Source of the DNA: Vreelandella andesensis
GTDB taxonomy: Bacteria; Pseudomonadota; Gammaproteobacteria; Pseudomonadales; Halomonadaceae
Reading direction: 5' to 3'
Length of the DNA: 64,000 bases
Assembly (NCBI RefSeq): GCF_003989795.1
Contig: NZ_RZHG01000018.1
Coordinates: 156,772 to 220,771, forward strand
The notes beneath the pieces are model-generated. The model was not told the DNA's origin. It saw only the letters and a program-made list of their open reading frames with translations, and did not search any database. Made by a program: the position numbers and the translations under genes. Shown piece by piece: positions 39,601 through 49,464 of the stretch (position 1 is its first letter; each line of letters opens with the position of its first letter).

Positions 39601-40746
39601 GGTGGGCGGCTCGCCCGGACGCATCATGCGGTAAATTTCGACCAACGCCTCAAGTGCTGAGCCTGTGGAATCCAGCTTTAGCGTATCGGAAATGAATGAA
39701 CCACAGTCGAGATCGTTAGTGTAGAGCGTTTCGATGTGGGTAATACCACCCTGCGCCATGCGTTCCAGGACTTCTGGCGTAATTTCGGTATTACACGGGC
39801 AGATCAGCTCGCCTGTTTTAGAGTCGATTTGATCCTTAGCCAACGTTTTACCGAATAGGTACTCCATCGGCACTTCCAGACGTTCAATACCCGCTTTTTC
39901 AAGCTGACGGATGTGCTTCTGGGTAATACGACGCCCTTCTTCAACAATCACATTACCTTCGTGATCTTTAATATCGAAGGTAGCCGTTTCACCGCGTAAA
40001 CGTGACGGTACCAGCTCAACGAAGAAGCCAGCTTTCTCGATACTAAACTTACTGGTTTCGAAGAACTCTCCAAGGATCTCTTCGGTGCTCATTCCCAAGG
40101 CACGCATTAACACCGAAGCAGGCAATTTCCGGCGACGGTCAATACGTACAAAGACGTTGTCTTTAGGGTCGAACTCGAAGTCTAGCCAAGAACCACGATA
40201 AGGAATCACTCGCGCGGAGTAGAGCAATTTACCAGAGGAGTGGCTCTTGCCTTTATCGTGATCGAAGAACACACCAGGCGAACGGTGGAGCTGAGAAACG
40301 ATAACCCGCTCAGTACCATTGATAACAAAGGTACCGTTCTCAGTCATCAAGGGGATTTCCCCCATGTAGACTTCTTGCTCTTTAATGTCCTTGATTGCCT
40401 TGTTCGAAGAGTCGCGATCATAGATGATCAAGCGAACCTTGACACGCAGCGGGGCGGAATAGGTCACGCCACGCAGCTGACATTCCTTCACATCGAACGC
40501 CGGCGTGCCGAAGCGGTAGCTGACATACTCCAGCGCCGCATTCCCAGAGAAGCTTTCAATTGGGAACACGGACTTGAACGCCGCGTGCAGACCAATCTCG
40601 TGGCGCTCGTCGGGCGAACGATCTTGCTGGAGAAAGTCGTAGTAGGAATCAAGCTGGATGGCCAGCAAGTAAGGCACATCCATCACTTGGGGCAGTTTGC
40701 CGAAATCCTTGCGGATGCGTTTTTTCTCAGTATATGAGTAAGCCAT
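36670..40746 (-). CDS. rpoB: DNA-directed RNA polymerase beta subunit
   Basis: 1358 residues. The rifampicin pocket is wild type in the visible key residues ([20 protein letters not shown], then RVSALGPGG). The C-terminus has [41 protein letters not shown], the interface with beta'. A 341-base gap with an attenuator separates it from rplL. Confidence 0.99.
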   Translation of the reverse strand: MAYSYTEKKRIRKDFGKLPQVMDVPYLLAIQLDSYYDFLQQDRSPDERHEIGLHAAFKSVFPIESFSGNAALEYVSYRFGTPAFDVKECQLRGVTYSAPLRVKVRLIIYDRDSSNKAIKDIKEQEVYMGEIPLMTENGTFVINGTERVIVSQLHRSPGVFFDHDKGKSHSSGKLLYSARVIPYRGSWLDFEFDPKDNVFVRIDRRRKLPASVLMRALGMSTEEILGEFFETSKFSIEKAGFFVELVPSRLRGETATFDIKDHEGNVIVEEGRRITQKHIRQLEKAGIERLEVPMEYLFGKTLAKDQIDSKTGELICPCNTEITPEVLERMAQGGITHIETLYTNDLDCGSFISDTLKLDSTGSALEALVEIYRMMRPGEPPTKEAAETLFNNLFFSEDRYDLSGVGRMKFNRRLRRDTDTGSGVLNRKDILDVLRELINIRNGFGDVDDIDHLGNRRIRCVGEMAENQFRVGLVRVERAVKERLSMAESEGLMPQDLINAKPVAAAVKEFFGSSQLSQFMDQNNPLSEVTHKRRVSALGPGGLTRERAGFEVRDVHATHYGRLCPIETPEGPNIGLINSLATYSHTNSYGFLETPYRKVNSGQVTDDIVHLSAIEEGDFVIAQASAAVDESNKLSDDLVQVRHRGETTFMRPEQVTLMDVSPRQVVSVAAALIPFLEHDDANRALMGANMQRQAVPTLRADKPLVGTGMERFVARDSGVCAVARRGGVIDSVDARRVVVRVHEDEIIGGEAGVDIYNLTKYTRSNQNTCMNQRPIVRPGDSVARGDILADGPSVDMGDLALGQNMRIAFMPWNGYNFEDSILLSERVVQEDRFTTIHIQELTCVSRDTKLGSEEITADIPNVGESALGKLDEAGVVYIGAEVGPGDILVGKVTPKGETQLTPEEKLLRAIFGEKASDVKDTSLRAPTGMKGTVIDVQVFTRDGVEKDPRALAIEQMQLDEVRKDLQETYRIAEDATFERLKRTLEGQAVNGGPQLTKGDVLDEAYLNELPRQQWFKLRMQDEAFNELLAQADEQLENRRKEMDERFEDKKRKLTQGDDLAPGVLKIVKVYMAVKRRIQPGDKMAGRHGNKGVISAIMPIEDMPFDEKGESVDVVLNPLGVPSRMNVGQILETHLGMAARGLGVKIDAMLRDARGQQVAEIRDFLGQIYNTPGTRIEDIDSLSDEEIIALAKNLKGGVPMATPVFDGAKEHEIKHLLKLADIPESGQMTLYDGRTGDAFDRSVTVGYMYMLKLNHLVDDKMHARSTGSYSLVTQQPLGGKAQFGGQRFGEMEVWALEAYGAAYTLQEMLTVKSDDVEGRTKMYKNIVDGDHTMQAGMPESFNVLVKEIRSLGIDIELES

Positions 40747-40908
40747 CTGTATTCCCCAGCTTGTTCACCATGGGTGACCGATGCGTGGTCATCTGCCCCG
40801 CGGGCGTTTCAGACGCAGACAGCAAGCTCCTAAATCGGTAGCTCGCCGTCAAAAATCTTGATAGATAACAGTGTTACAGTAGCGCTGCTAGCGCTTCGTT
40901 ATACTCGC

Positions 40909-40950
40909 GCTTCACAACTTACGCTTCACAACTTACGCTTCACAACAACG
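40909..40950 (-). repeat. 14-bp tandem repeat in the rplL-rpoB spacer
   Basis: On the plus strand GCTTCACAACTTAC occurs at 40909 and 40923, followed by a third, diverged copy GCTTCACAACAACG at 40937. It sits between the attenuator and the rpoB start and lengthens the leader. Confidence 0.85.
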
Positions 40951-41011
40951 GTCTTACTGTTTTGCTGCTTTTTACCGCAGCCTTCCTGCCGTAACACTCA
41001 TGATACAACAG

Positions 41012-41047
41012 AAAAAGGCCGGCAGCGGGATAAGCCCGCCGCCAGCC
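41012..41047 (-). terminator. Transcription attenuator between rplL and rpoB
   Basis: On the minus strand a 13-position stem with 11 pairs (41017-41029 with 41035-41047) and a 5-base loop is followed by CTTTTTC. It starts 40 bases after the rplL stop codon. E. coli has a partial terminator at the same place, which sets the ratio of ribosomal protein to RNA polymerase expression. The rest of the 341-base gap holds a tandem repeat and no gene. Confidence 0.8.
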
Positions 41048-41087
41048 GTGGAAGCCTACGCAGCGCGTAAAGCCGTCGGCACAAGAA

Positions 41088-41459
41088 TTACTTGAGCTCG
41101 ACGCTTGCGCCCGCTTCTTCCAGCTTGGCTTTAGCAGCTTCAGCGTCTTCTTTAGACATTGCTTCTTTGATAGTAGCCGGTGCGCCATCAACTGCGCCTT
41201 TAGCTTCTTTCAAGCCAAGACCAGTGATTTCACGGACTGCCTTGATGACGTTAACTTTCTTGTCACCAGCAGCGTTCAGTACCAAGTCAAACTCAGTCTG
41301 TTCTTCAGCAGCTGCTTCGCCGCTTGCAGCCGGGCCAGCCATAACGGCTGCGGCGGCAGAAACACCGAATTTCTCTTCCATTGCTTCGATCAGCTCGACA
41401 ACTTCCATTACGGACATGTCGGCTACAGCATTGATGATATCGTCTTTGGTCAGTGCCAT
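41088..41459 (-). CDS. rplL: 50S ribosomal protein bL12 (L7/L12)
   Basis: 123 residues from ATG 41459 ([32 protein letters not shown]). The Ala-rich hinge ([20 protein letters not shown]) links the dimerisation domain to the C-terminal factor-binding domain ([28 protein letters not shown]). Very acidic, as usual for L12. Recruits EF-Tu and EF-G. Confidence 0.98.
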   Translation of the reverse strand: MALTKDDIINAVADMSVMEVVELIEAMEEKFGVSAAAAVMAGPAASGEAAAEEQTEFDLVLNAAGDKKVNVIKAVREITGLGLKEAKGAVDGAPATIKEAMSKEDAEAAKAKLEEAGASVELK

Positions 41460-41571
41460 TGTCTCGTTCCTAACTTTGCGGGAGCCTCGGTCGACCGAGT
41501 GCTCAGGATTCATTGCATGGTTCAAGCAGCGCTCTGCTTATGCAGCGCAAACTGCTTGCAAAAAGGCCTGC

Positions 41572-42075
41572 TTATGCAGCTTCTTCTTGCTTCTGATCGC
41601 GCAGGGCGGCCAGGGTACGAACCAGCTTGCCAGCGGAGGCTTCTTTCATTACCGACATCAACTTGGCAATTGCTTCGTCGTAAGTCGGTAGGGTTGCCAG
41701 ACGATCGATGTCAGCAGCCGGAATCAGCTCACCTTCGTAGGCCAGCGCCTTCACTTCGAAGTTCTGATCTTGCTTTGCGAACTCTTTGAACAAACGAGCA
41801 GCAGCGCCCGGGTGTTCAGTAGAGAAGGCCAGCAGAGTAGGACCAACAAAGCTCTCGGTTAAGCACTCCCATTGAGTGCCTTCGAGGGCGCGGCGCGCCA
41901 GAGTGTTGCGAACAACACGCAACTGGACGCCATTCTCACGCGCTTGCTTACGCAGATCGGTCATTTTACCGACTGTAACGCCGCGAGAATCGGCAACTAC
42001 GACGGAGAGTGCGCCCTTGGCCGCTTCACTGACCTCGGCAACAATCGCTTTCTTGCCTTCAAGTGCTAGTGGCAC
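41572..42075 (-). CDS. rplJ: 50S ribosomal protein uL10
   Basis: 167 residues. I chose GTG 42075 ([20 protein letters not shown]) because AAGGAGTG lies 7 bases upstream and family members begin at this point. An upstream in-frame ATG at 42126 would extend into the leader. L10 anchors L12 dimers to form the stalk and represses its own message through the leader described separately. Confidence 0.95.
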   Translation of the reverse strand: MPLALEGKKAIVAEVSEAAKGALSVVVADSRGVTVGKMTDLRKQARENGVQLRVVRNTLARRALEGTQWECLTESFVGPTLLAFSTEHPGAAARLFKEFAKQDQNFEVKALAYEGELIPAADIDRLATLPTYDEAIAKLMSVMKEASAGKLVRTLAALRDQKQEEAA

Positions 42076-42129
42076 AGTGATCACTCCTTCGTGCCGGAAC
42101 CCACAACAGGCTCCGGTGGTTACCATCTC

Positions 42130-42310
42130 TTCCAGTCGCTTAATAACGCTGGAAGCCTTGGGGGATGGTGCTCACCAGAAAGCGGTTTGGCTAAAAACCT
42201 CAACCAACTGGCGGCCACACCATCTGCGCAGGCGCTTTTAGGGCGATTAAGCCGTACCCTTTAAAGGTACGGCACCTGCGGTCTTTGACGATGCCCTGAT
42301 TGGCTTACGC
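42130..42310 (-). promoter_or_regulatory. L10 leader RNA upstream of rplJ
   Basis: The 324-base gap between rplA and rplJ contains, on the minus strand, CGCAGGTGCC followed by the hairpin GCCGTACC / GGTACGGC (plus 42251-42258 with 42266-42273) and then AAGCGCCTGCGCAG, which closes around it. This arrangement is the L10(L12)4 binding element known from E. coli; binding blocks translation of rplJ-rplL. Boundaries are approximate. The upstream part (42311-42399) holds a 15-bp tandem repeat. Confidence 0.75.
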
Positions 42311-42329
42311 ATTTTCAGGGGACCGCAAA

Positions 42330-42370
42330 GTTCTTGCTCGGTTCTTGCTTGATCAGTTCTTGCTTGATCA
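42330..42370 (-). repeat. 15-bp tandem repeat at the start of the rplJ leader
   Basis: GTTCTTGCTTGATCA at 42341 and 42356 in perfect tandem, preceded by the partial copy GTTCTTGCTCG at 42330. Each full unit ends in TGATCA. It lies between the rplA stop and the L10 leader. Confidence 0.9.
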
Positions 42371-42399
42371 ACTACTACTTGAAGCTTTCAAGTACCTGC

Positions 42400-43092
42400 T
42401 TATACAAACGCAGAGTGGTCGATAGTCAAACCAGGGCCCATCGTAGTGGACAGAGTGACTTTCTTAACGTAGATGCCTTTAGAGGAGCTAGGCTTAAGTC
42501 TCTTAAGGTCAGCGACCAATGCTTCTAGGTTACCCAGAACAGCGGATACTTCAAAATCAGCCTTGCCCAGCGTTGTGTGGATAATACCATTTTTGTCGGT
42601 ACGGAAACGCACCTGACCTGCTTTAGCATTTTTAACCGCAGTGGCAACGTCTGGTGTAACGGTGCCAACTTTCGGATTTGGCATTAAGCCACGTGGACCA
42701 AGAATCTGACCCAGCTGACCAACCACGCGCATAGCGTCCGGAGAGGCGATTACAACGTCAAAATCCATGACGCCTTTTTTGACTTGCTCAGCCAAATCTT
42801 CCATACCAACGATGTCAGCGCCAGCTTCTTTAGCAGCATCGGCGTTAGCACCCTGGGTAAAGACTGCTACGCGTACGTCTTTGCCGGTGCCGTTAGGCAT
42901 AACAGTAGCACCACGTACAACCTGGTCTGATTTACGCGGATCGACACCGAGGTTAATCGCTACATCCAAAGATTCATTGAATTTAACGGTAGACAGCTCA
43001 GCAAGCAGCGCAACCGCTTCTTCAAGGGAGTAAGCTTTGTTCGGGTCCACTTTCTCGCGAATGACTTTCGCGCGCTTAGTTAGTTTAGCCAT
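42400..43092 (-). CDS. rplA: 50S ribosomal protein uL1
   Basis: 230 residues from ATG 43092 ([21 protein letters not shown]), 2 bases after the rplK stop. The conserved [32 protein letters not shown] block is complete. L1 forms the mobile stalk near the E site and represses the L11 operon in E. coli. Confidence 0.98.
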   Translation of the reverse strand: MAKLTKRAKVIREKVDPNKAYSLEEAVALLAELSTVKFNESLDVAINLGVDPRKSDQVVRGATVMPNGTGKDVRVAVFTQGANADAAKEAGADIVGMEDLAEQVKKGVMDFDVVIASPDAMRVVGQLGQILGPRGLMPNPKVGTVTPDVATAVKNAKAGQVRFRTDKNGIIHTTLGKADFEVSAVLGNLEALVADLKRLKPSSSKGIYVKKVTLSTTMGPGLTIDHSAFV

Positions 43093-43094
43093 GA

Positions 43095-43526
43095 TCAAAG
43101 ACCCTCCACGTTTAGGCCCATGCTACGAGCGCTGCCAGCGATGGTGCGCACCGCGGCATCGAGATCAGAAGCCGTCATATCTGGCTCTTTAGTTTTAGCG
43201 ATCTCTTCGAGCTGCTCACGCGTCACAGTACCAACTTTCTTTTTGTTCGGCTCACCAGAGCCAGACTTTATACCCGCTGCTTTTTTAAGCAGTACGGCAG
43301 CAGGCGGCGTCTTGGTGACGAACGTAAAGCTACGATCAGAGTAGACAGTGATCACGACTGGCGTCGGCAGACCAGGCTCAATCTCTTGAGTAGCTGCGTT
43401 AAACGCCTTACAAAATTCCATGATATTCACGCCGTGCTGACCCAACGCAGGGCCGACGGGCGGACTTGGATTGGCTTTGCCTGCAGCAACCTGCAGCTTG
43501 ATGTAAGCCTGTACTTTCTTGGCCAT
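43095..43526 (-). CDS. rplK: 50S ribosomal protein uL11
   Basis: 143 residues, [43 protein letters not shown] with the thiostrepton-site Pro residues, and the RNA-binding C-terminal domain. Heads the rplKA pair; the 122-base gap to nusG has a hairpin at 43608-43634. Confidence 0.98.
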   Translation of the reverse strand: MAKKVQAYIKLQVAAGKANPSPPVGPALGQHGVNIMEFCKAFNAATQEIEPGLPTPVVITVYSDRSFTFVTKTPPAAVLLKKAAGIKSGSGEPNKKKVGTVTREQLEEIAKTKEPDMTASDLDAAVRTIAGSARSMGLNVEGL

Positions 43527-43607
43527 GCTAGATACTCCCGTTGGGTGATAGCGCCTTACGGCTCCCCGGTGCGTACAAAGCAGTGATTAACTGCTTCATA
43601 TAATGCA

Positions 43608-43634
43608 GGGATGGCGTGATATACACACCATCCC
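43608..43634 (-). other. Hairpin between nusG and rplK
   Basis: GGGATGG pairs with CCATCCC and GTG with CAC inside it, 14 bases after the nusG stop codon. No T run follows on the minus strand. It may be a processing hairpin or a weak terminator between the secE-nusG and rplKA units. Confidence 0.55.
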
Positions 43635-43648
43635 ACCTCTTAATTAGT

Positions 43649-44182
43649 TTACTCTTTTTCTACCTGAGAGAATTCAAGCTCCACAGGCGTTGCTCGCCCA
43701 AAGATCAGTACACTGACCTGTAAACGACTCTTGTCGTAATTTACTTCCTCAACAACACCGTTGAAGTCAGCAAATGGGCCATCAACAACGCGTACCGACT
43801 GACCCGGCTCGAACATGGTTTTAGGCCGCGGCTTGTCGGTACCGTCTTTCACGCGACGCAAAATAGCATCTGCTTCACGCGATGTGATTGGCGCAGGCTT
43901 TTCTTTCGTGCCACCAATGAAGCCCATTACACGAGGCGTTTCATTGACGAGATGCCACGTTTCATCAGCCATTTCCATTTCGACTAATACGTAACCTGGA
44001 TAAAACTTACGCTCACTTTTACGGCGTTTACCGTCACGCACTTCCACTACTTCTTCCGTCGGCACCAGAATTTCGCCAAAGCGATCTTCCATGCCATACA
44101 TCTTCACGCGCTCGACAAGCGACCGCATGACATGCTTTTCAAAGCCGGAATAAGCGTGGACGACATACCAACGTTTGGACAT
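43649..44182 (-). CDS. nusG: Transcription termination/antitermination factor NusG
   Basis: 177 residues. NGN domain ([25 protein letters not shown] ... [29 protein letters not shown]) and the C-terminal KOW domain ([46 protein letters not shown]). It binds RNA polymerase, Rho and S10, the last also encoded in this window. Eight bases after secE. Confidence 0.98.
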   Translation of the reverse strand: MSKRWYVVHAYSGFEKHVMRSLVERVKMYGMEDRFGEILVPTEEVVEVRDGKRRKSERKFYPGYVLVEMEMADETWHLVNETPRVMGFIGGTKEKPAPITSREADAILRRVKDGTDKPRPKTMFEPGQSVRVVDGPFADFNGVVEEVNYDKSRLQVSVLIFGRATPVELEFSQVEKE

Positions 44183-44190
44183 GAAAGCTC

Positions 44191-44574
44191 CTAACCAATG
44201 ACGCCGGACATCGCCCAGCCAAGAAGAGTATCAATCAACCATAACATCAACCCCACCACTACTACTGCCGCCAGCACGATGGCCGTGGTCTGAATAGTCT
44301 CGGGTCGAGTCGGCCATACAACGCGCTGTATCTCTTTCTTGGCGCTTACGGCAAGCTCTACTAAATCGCGACCTTTAGCAGTGGTCAGCGCGATCAGACC
44401 CGCAATCGCACACAACACCACCACACCCAATACGCGGTAGAGCAGGCCAATATCAGCGAGATAGGTATTACCAACAACTGCAACAACAAGCAGCGCCACA
44501 ACCGCCGCCCACTTGAGCCCGTCATGGCGCGACTGTTGCACCTCTTCGCCATGTTTTACGGAACTAGGCTTCAT
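44191..44574 (-). CDS. secE: Protein translocase subunit SecE
   Basis: 127 residues with three membrane helices, the long gammaproteobacterial form. The amphipathic and cytoplasmic signature ([24 protein letters not shown]) precedes the essential last helix. It clamps SecY. First protein gene of the secE-nusG unit, 72 bases after tRNA-Trp. Confidence 0.95.
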   Translation of the reverse strand: MKPSSVKHGEEVQQSRHDGLKWAAVVALLVVAVVGNTYLADIGLLYRVLGVVVLCAIAGLIALTTAKGRDLVELAVSAKKEIQRVVWPTRPETIQTTAIVLAAVVVVGLMLWLIDTLLGWAMSGVIG

Positions 44575-44646
44575 AAAAACGAGACTCCCAAGGGTGCAGC
44601 GAGCGACAAAGGAATTCTAGAAAAGACATACCAACCTGGGGAAGGT

Positions 44647-44722
<76 letters not shown>

Positions 44723-44771
44723 GTATCGTCTTGCGCACGAATGAATAAGCACGTGCACAACAGCGGGCGTC

Positions 44772-44800
44772 ATATTAGCGAAAAACATCCCGTATGACAA
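44772..44800 (-). promoter_or_regulatory. Sigma-70 promoter of tRNA-Trp / secE-nusG
   Basis: TTGTCA-N17-TAATAT on the minus strand, with the -10 box 50 bases before the mature tRNA-Trp 5' end. It is placed after the terminator of the preceding tRNA unit. Confidence 0.75.
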
Positions 44801-44834
44801 CCCTTAGCACCCATCAAAACTGACAAGTGAAAAC

Positions 44835-44860
44835 AAAAAAAGCGAGCGCTGCTCGCTTTT
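44835..44860 (-). terminator. Terminator of the tRNA-Tyr-Gly-Thr unit
   Basis: On the minus strand AAAGCGAGC / GCTCGCTTT stem with a 3-base loop and a run of T, nine bases after the tRNA-Thr CCA end. Confidence 0.9.
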
Positions 44861-44868
44861 ATGCAATA

Positions 44869-44943
44869 TGGAGCTCATGGACGGAATTGAACCGTCGACC
44901 TCACCCTTACCAAGGGTGTGCTCTACCCCTGAGCTACATGAGC
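44869..44943 (-). tRNA. tRNA-Thr (GGT)
   Basis: 75 bases with encoded CCA. Acceptor GCTCATG / CATGAGC, anticodon stem CACCC / GGGTG with loop TTGGTAA (anticodon GGT), discriminator T. Part of the Tyr-Gly-Thr cluster. Confidence 0.97.
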
Positions 44944-44957
44944 TGAATACATCAAAC

Positions 44958-45031
<74 letters not shown>

Positions 45032-45137
45032 TGAACTTGCCTTTAGAATGACAATCCAGTGTACGAGATTCTGTATCTAAGCCCGCTTACCGGCCTTTCA
45101 TTCCCAAGCAATGAACAGCTCATTGCTCGATAAAAAC

Positions 45138-45221
<84 letters not shown>

Positions 45222-45235
45222 AGCTGTGGCGGCAC

Positions 45236-45263
45236 ATTATGCCAGCCTCCAAGACTGTGTCAA
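45236..45263 (-). promoter_or_regulatory. Sigma-70 promoter of the tRNA-Tyr-Gly-Thr unit
   Basis: TTGACA-N16-CATAAT on the minus strand: a perfect -35 box and a near-consensus -10 that ends 14 bases before the mature tRNA-Tyr 5' end. Confidence 0.8.
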
Positions 45264-45359
45264 GCCTACAAACCTTTCATATATCGAAGTTTGTTTGCTT
45301 TTCAAAGCTTAAGCGCTGCCACCTAACGTGACTTACGCCTTGGAACGCGCTGCATTTTG

Positions 45360-46199
45360 TCAAAGCAGCATTGAGAATGCAAGGCTTGCACGGATTTTTT
45401 CTAACGAAACCGGCTCAAGCACTCCAGGAGCCCCTGACATTTTTCCAGCGCGCTCAGCAAAGGTCAGCGGAAAACTGGCTTCCAATCCCCCGTACACCAT
45501 ATCCGGCCATACCGCATGGGGCACTTGAACACCGCGCGAAATCACCCTGGCATCACCACCGGTCAATAGCACCGGCAACGCGATCCCCTGCTGATCGCAT
45601 ACCTCGCTGTAAATTCGATTAATCGCACTGACCGCCGCCATGTAGATACCATGATTAACAGCATCTACCGTACGCCGCCCCGGTTCCAATAACGCATCAG
45701 TTTCACTTTCGGGATCAATCGCTACATTTCTAGTGCCTAATTTGAGGCTCTCTTTCATCAATCGTAGCCCTGGCACGATAAATCCACCAAGATGAACACC
45801 GCCAGGCAACACAAAATCAATAGTGATTGCACTACCGCAATCGACTGCGCAGCAGCCTCCCGCCAACTGATAGCCTGCCAGCGCGCCCATCCAGCGGTCC
45901 ACGCCCAATCGCCCTGGCTCCTCATAGCCATTAACCACACCTAACGCTTCAACCGTAGAACGCGCTACATATACCTGACGCACTTGGCGACGCAGCAACG
46001 CTACGGTTTCCTCTAGCACGGCAGCTCTAGCGACACTAGAAATGCGCACCGCTTCTACTACGTCAAGATTCGGAATATCTGCCCCTGGTCGCCACTCCTC
46101 CCGTGTCCACACAGCACCTCGTGAACGTATTTCGCTACTTTCGGCATCTTTTAACCGCCATTTCGAAAGCGTATTGCCGATATCCAAATCCAAAATCAT
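45360..46199 (-). CDS. coaX: Type III pantothenate kinase
   Basis: 279 residues. It carries the first step of coenzyme A synthesis. Motifs: DIGNTLSKWRL (phosphate 1), GVDRWMGALAGYQLAGGCCAVDCGSAITIDFV with the catalytic Asp, and GGFIVPGLRLMKESL. Its ATG overlaps the birA stop by 4 bases (ATGA), a common coaX-birA pairing in gammaproteobacteria that lack coaA. It lies just upstream of the tRNA-Tyr promoter, in the same direction. Confidence 0.94.
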   Translation of the reverse strand: MILDLDIGNTLSKWRLKDAESSEIRSRGAVWTREEWRPGADIPNLDVVEAVRISSVARAAVLEETVALLRRQVRQVYVARSTVEALGVVNGYEEPGRLGVDRWMGALAGYQLAGGCCAVDCGSAITIDFVLPGGVHLGGFIVPGLRLMKESLKLGTRNVAIDPESETDALLEPGRRTVDAVNHGIYMAAVSAINRIYSEVCDQQGIALPVLLTGGDARVISRGVQVPHAVWPDMVYGGLEASFPLTFAERAGKMSGAPGVLEPVSLEKIRASLAFSMLL

Positions 46200-47179
46200 A
46201 GGCGCCTGCGTACACTGATCTCACCGCCCGACAGGCGTCGCGAGTGATCATTTTCGGTAACCCATAGATTACCACTCTCATCTACTTTTCCAGCCACTGC
46301 ATCACTTGTTCGCTCACCCTGAATAATACGGATCGGCAACCCTGCGTAGGCGTGACGGTCATTCCATTGGTCTCGCCAAGGGACAAACCCTTCACGTTCG
46401 AAATCCGCCAGCATATCCAGCAAGCCAGCTACCATATCAGCGGCTAGCTGATTTCGCGAAAGGCCCGATTTAGCATCAAACAACGCTGCCACAGGCTGAT
46501 CAATAGTGGCACGCAGGCTATCGGGTAGCGACAGATTCATACCGATGCCGATAACCACCTCACAGGGACCTGCTGCGTCCCCAGTGACTTCAATCAAAAT
46601 GCCAGCCAATTTGCCAAGCTCACTGTCTTTTTCAGCTAACAAAATATCGTTTGGCCATTTTAATTTTGGTGAAACCCCGTACTGCTCGAGCACTTGAGCC
46701 ACTACCACACCTACCGCTAAGCTCAATCCTTCCAAGGCGTTAACGCCAGACTCAAAACGCCATCCAAGTGAAAGCATCAAGCTTTGTCCCCATGGGGTAG
46801 ACCATATTCGCCCACGACGGCCACGACCTGCGGTCTGTAGTTCGACAAAACATACCTCGCCGTGCCCTGCCCCCTGAACAAAGCGCTCACGCACATATTC
46901 ATTGCTAGACGGCAGTTGGTCTTCAATAAATAGTCGGGTTAAGAGATGGCGAGCATTTGCTGGCAAGCGCTCTACAATTTTTGCTCCCTCAAGAGGCTCT
47001 AACGGATAGGCAAGACGATAACCTCGACCTTTGACAGCCACCAGCTCAACGCCCAGTGCGTCTAATTTTTTTAGCTGTTTCCATACGGCGGCCCGGGAAA
47101 CGCCAAGCGCTTCGCCTAGTTGCTCACCGGAATGAACCTCGCCATCACTTAACAAACGCATCAGGTTACCGATGGTCAT
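46196..47179 (-). CDS. birA: Biotin--[acetyl-CoA-carboxylase] ligase / biotin repressor BirA
   Basis: 327 residues. N-terminal winged helix (1 to about 60: LMRLLSDGEVHSGEQLGEALGVSRAAVWKQLKKLDALG) for operator binding, the ligase core with GRGRRGRIWSTPWGQSL (ATP/biotin loop) and LKWPNDILL, and a C-terminal SH3-like domain. It thus should biotinylate the carboxyl carrier protein and repress biotin genes. Divergent from typA. Confidence 0.95.
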   Translation of the reverse strand: MTIGNLMRLLSDGEVHSGEQLGEALGVSRAAVWKQLKKLDALGVELVAVKGRGYRLAYPLEPLEGAKIVERLPANARHLLTRLFIEDQLPSSNEYVRERFVQGAGHGEVCFVELQTAGRGRRGRIWSTPWGQSLMLSLGWRFESGVNALEGLSLAVGVVVAQVLEQYGVSPKLKWPNDILLAEKDSELGKLAGILIEVTGDAAGPCEVVIGIGMNLSLPDSLRATIDQPVAALFDAKSGLSRNQLAADMVAGLLDMLADFEREGFVPWRDQWNDRHAYAGLPIRIIQGERTSDAVAGKVDESGNLWVTENDHSRRLSGGEISVRRRL

Positions 47180-47306
47180 GTGCTTGCCCCAACTGGGAAA
47201 ACGCCTATCTTAACGGAAGCACCGCAGAAGCGAAAACTGCAGCGTTTAGGTTATTGACTTGCACCTTTATTTAAGACAGTGCTGGTAGTGACCCGCCCCC
47301 AGACCC

Positions 47307-47312
47307 TATAAT
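47307..47312 (+). promoter_or_regulatory. Probable -10 box of typA
   Basis: TATAAT, 31 bases before the GTG start of typA. No good -35 box is spaced before it, so it may depend on an activator or on further contacts. Confidence 0.4.
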
Positions 47313-47342
47313 GCCGCCCTATTTTTCTAGCAGGATCGCGTC

Positions 47343-49169
47343 GTGATCGAGAATCTTCGCAACATTGCCATCATCGCCCACGTTGACCACGGTAAAACTA
47401 CCTTGGTAGACAAGCTATTAAGCCAGTCTGGAACGCTCGACCGAAAGGCCGAAGGCCAAGAGCGCATCATGGACTCCAATGACCAGGAAAAAGAGCGTGG
47501 CATTACCATCCTGGCCAAAAACACTGCTATACAATGGCAAGATGGCAACGGTGAGGATTACCATATCAACATCGTGGACACCCCCGGTCACGCCGATTTT
47601 GGCGGCGAGGTTGAGCGGGTTATGTCCATGGTGGACTCGGTACTGCTTCTGGTAGACGCCGTTGACGGCCCTATGCCGCAGACGCGCTTCGTTACCCAGA
47701 AAGCATTCGCCCAGGGCCTGAAGCCGATTGTGGTCGTTAATAAAATTGACCGCCCCGGCGCTCGCCCTGATTGGGTTATCGACCAGATATTTGATCTGTT
47801 TGATAATCTGGGCGCCTCCGACGACCAGCTTGACTTCCCAATCATCTACTGTTCAGCGTTAAACGGCATTGCTGGCATGGACCCCGATGAGCTGGCCGAC
47901 AACATGGACCCTATGTTCCAGGCGATTGTTGATATCGTTGAACCGCCTGCGGTTGAGATCGATGGCCCATTCCAGATGCAAATCTCCGCACTGGATTACA
48001 ACAGCTACGTGGGCGTTATTGGCCTTGGTCGTATCAAGCGTGGCTCAGTGAAGCCTAACCAGCAAATTTCGGTAATCAGCGTTGATGGTTCTACCCGTAA
48101 GGGTAAGATCGGCCAAGTCATGACCCACATGGGTCTTGAGCGCGTCCAAACAACGGAAGCTACCGCAGGTGATATCGTCTGTGTTACCGGCATTGAAGAC
48201 CTAGCGATCTCTGACACGCTGTGTGATCCAGCCGCCATTGAGGCTTTACCGCCGCTATCAGTTGATGAACCGACCGTTTCGATGACGTTCCAGGTCAATG
48301 ACTCACCGTTCGCCGGCAAAGAAGGCAAGTTCGTCACCAGCCGCAACATTAAAGATCGTCTGGAGCAAGAACTGATCCACAACGTGGCACTTCGCGTGGA
48401 GCAGGGCGAAACACCTGAGAAGTTTAAAGTATCTGGCCGTGGTGAACTTCACCTGTCAGTACTGATTGAAACCATGCGTCGTGAAGGCTTTGAGCTGGCG
48501 GTGGGTCGCCCAGAAGTTATCATTAAAGAAATCGACGGCGTTAAGCAGGAACCTTACGAAGAAGTCATCATCGACTGTGAAGAGCAGCATCAAGGCTCGA
48601 TCATGGAAGAGCTTGGCTACCGCAAGGGCGAGATGACCAACATGAACCCCGATGGTAAGGGTCGTGTTCGTTTGGACTTTATCATTCCGGCACGTGGCTT
48701 GATTGGCTTCCGTGGTCAGTTCTTAACCTTGACCTCCGGCACCGGCATTCTGACCAGCCGCTTTGATCACTACGGTCCGCTAAAGCCTGATGCTTCAATC
48801 GAGCGGCGCAATGGTGTGTTGGTCTCCATGGTTGGCGGCAAGGCGCTTGCTTATGCGCTTTACGCTCTGCAAGAACGCGGCAAGTTGATTATCGATCACG
48901 CCACTGAAGTCTACGAAGGCATGCTGATTGGTATTAATAATCGTGCCAACGACATGGTCGTTAACCCGACCAAAGGCAAGAAGCTCGATAACATGCGTTC
49001 AACAGGTAACGATGAAAACATCGTGTTAACGCCGCCGATCAAGTTCACTCTTGAGCAAGCCATCGAATTCTTGGATTCCGATGAACTGGTAGAAGTGACA
49101 CCTAGCCATATTCGCCTGCGTAAGAAGCACCTGACTGAAAACGAGCGTAAGCGTTCTAGCAAGAAGTAA
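47343..49169 (+). CDS. typA: Ribosome-associated GTPase TypA/BipA
   Basis: 608 residues from GTG 47343 (AGCAGGA at a spacing of about 7). G motifs: [56 protein letters not shown]-like domains follow, with the BipA-specific C-terminal domain ending [48 protein letters not shown]. Involved in 50S assembly and stress or cold adaptation. Followed by a strong terminator. Confidence 0.98.
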   Translation: MIENLRNIAIIAHVDHGKTTLVDKLLSQSGTLDRKAEGQERIMDSNDQEKERGITILAKNTAIQWQDGNGEDYHINIVDTPGHADFGGEVERVMSMVDSVLLLVDAVDGPMPQTRFVTQKAFAQGLKPIVVVNKIDRPGARPDWVIDQIFDLFDNLGASDDQLDFPIIYCSALNGIAGMDPDELADNMDPMFQAIVDIVEPPAVEIDGPFQMQISALDYNSYVGVIGLGRIKRGSVKPNQQISVISVDGSTRKGKIGQVMTHMGLERVQTTEATAGDIVCVTGIEDLAISDTLCDPAAIEALPPLSVDEPTVSMTFQVNDSPFAGKEGKFVTSRNIKDRLEQELIHNVALRVEQGETPEKFKVSGRGELHLSVLIETMRREGFELAVGRPEVIIKEIDGVKQEPYEEVIIDCEEQHQGSIMEELGYRKGEMTNMNPDGKGRVRLDFIIPARGLIGFRGQFLTLTSGTGILTSRFDHYGPLKPDASIERRNGVLVSMVGGKALAYALYALQERGKLIIDHATEVYEGMLIGINNRANDMVVNPTKGKKLDNMRSTGNDENIVLTPPIKFTLEQAIEFLDSDELVEVTPSHIRLRKKHLTENERKRSSKK

Positions 49170-49190
49170 ACCTTTGTTAGGCAAGTCCTC

Positions 49191-49221
49191 AGAAGCCCGC
49201 CATTGAGCGGGCTTCTTTTTT
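49191..49221 (+). terminator. Rho-independent terminator of typA
   Basis: Perfect 10-bp stem AGAAGCCCGC / GCGGGCTTCT with loop CATTGA, followed by a run of T, 22 bases after the stop codon. Confidence 0.95.
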
Positions 49222-49464
49222 ATGGCTTTTGACAACGAACGTCCTCAGCTCATTTCCTGGCACTGTATCCCCCTCACGTCCCGCGCCACACGCCAAGCCG
49301 CTTCATAAACGCAGCCTTAACGCTAGCAGGCTGGAAAGCGTAGGCGTTCTATCGCAGAGTATCGCTACTATCAGTTCGCCCTCAGGCTATTGGCAACCTA
49401 CAATTCATACAGGTGTTTGGATATTTACCCCAATCCTTGCACCACGACATGGACACTCCTCCAC

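Noticed and set aside
41092..41691. 199-residue plus-strand ORF opposite rplL and rplJ
   Set aside because: Ala/Ser-rich antisense of rplL; spans a gene boundary.
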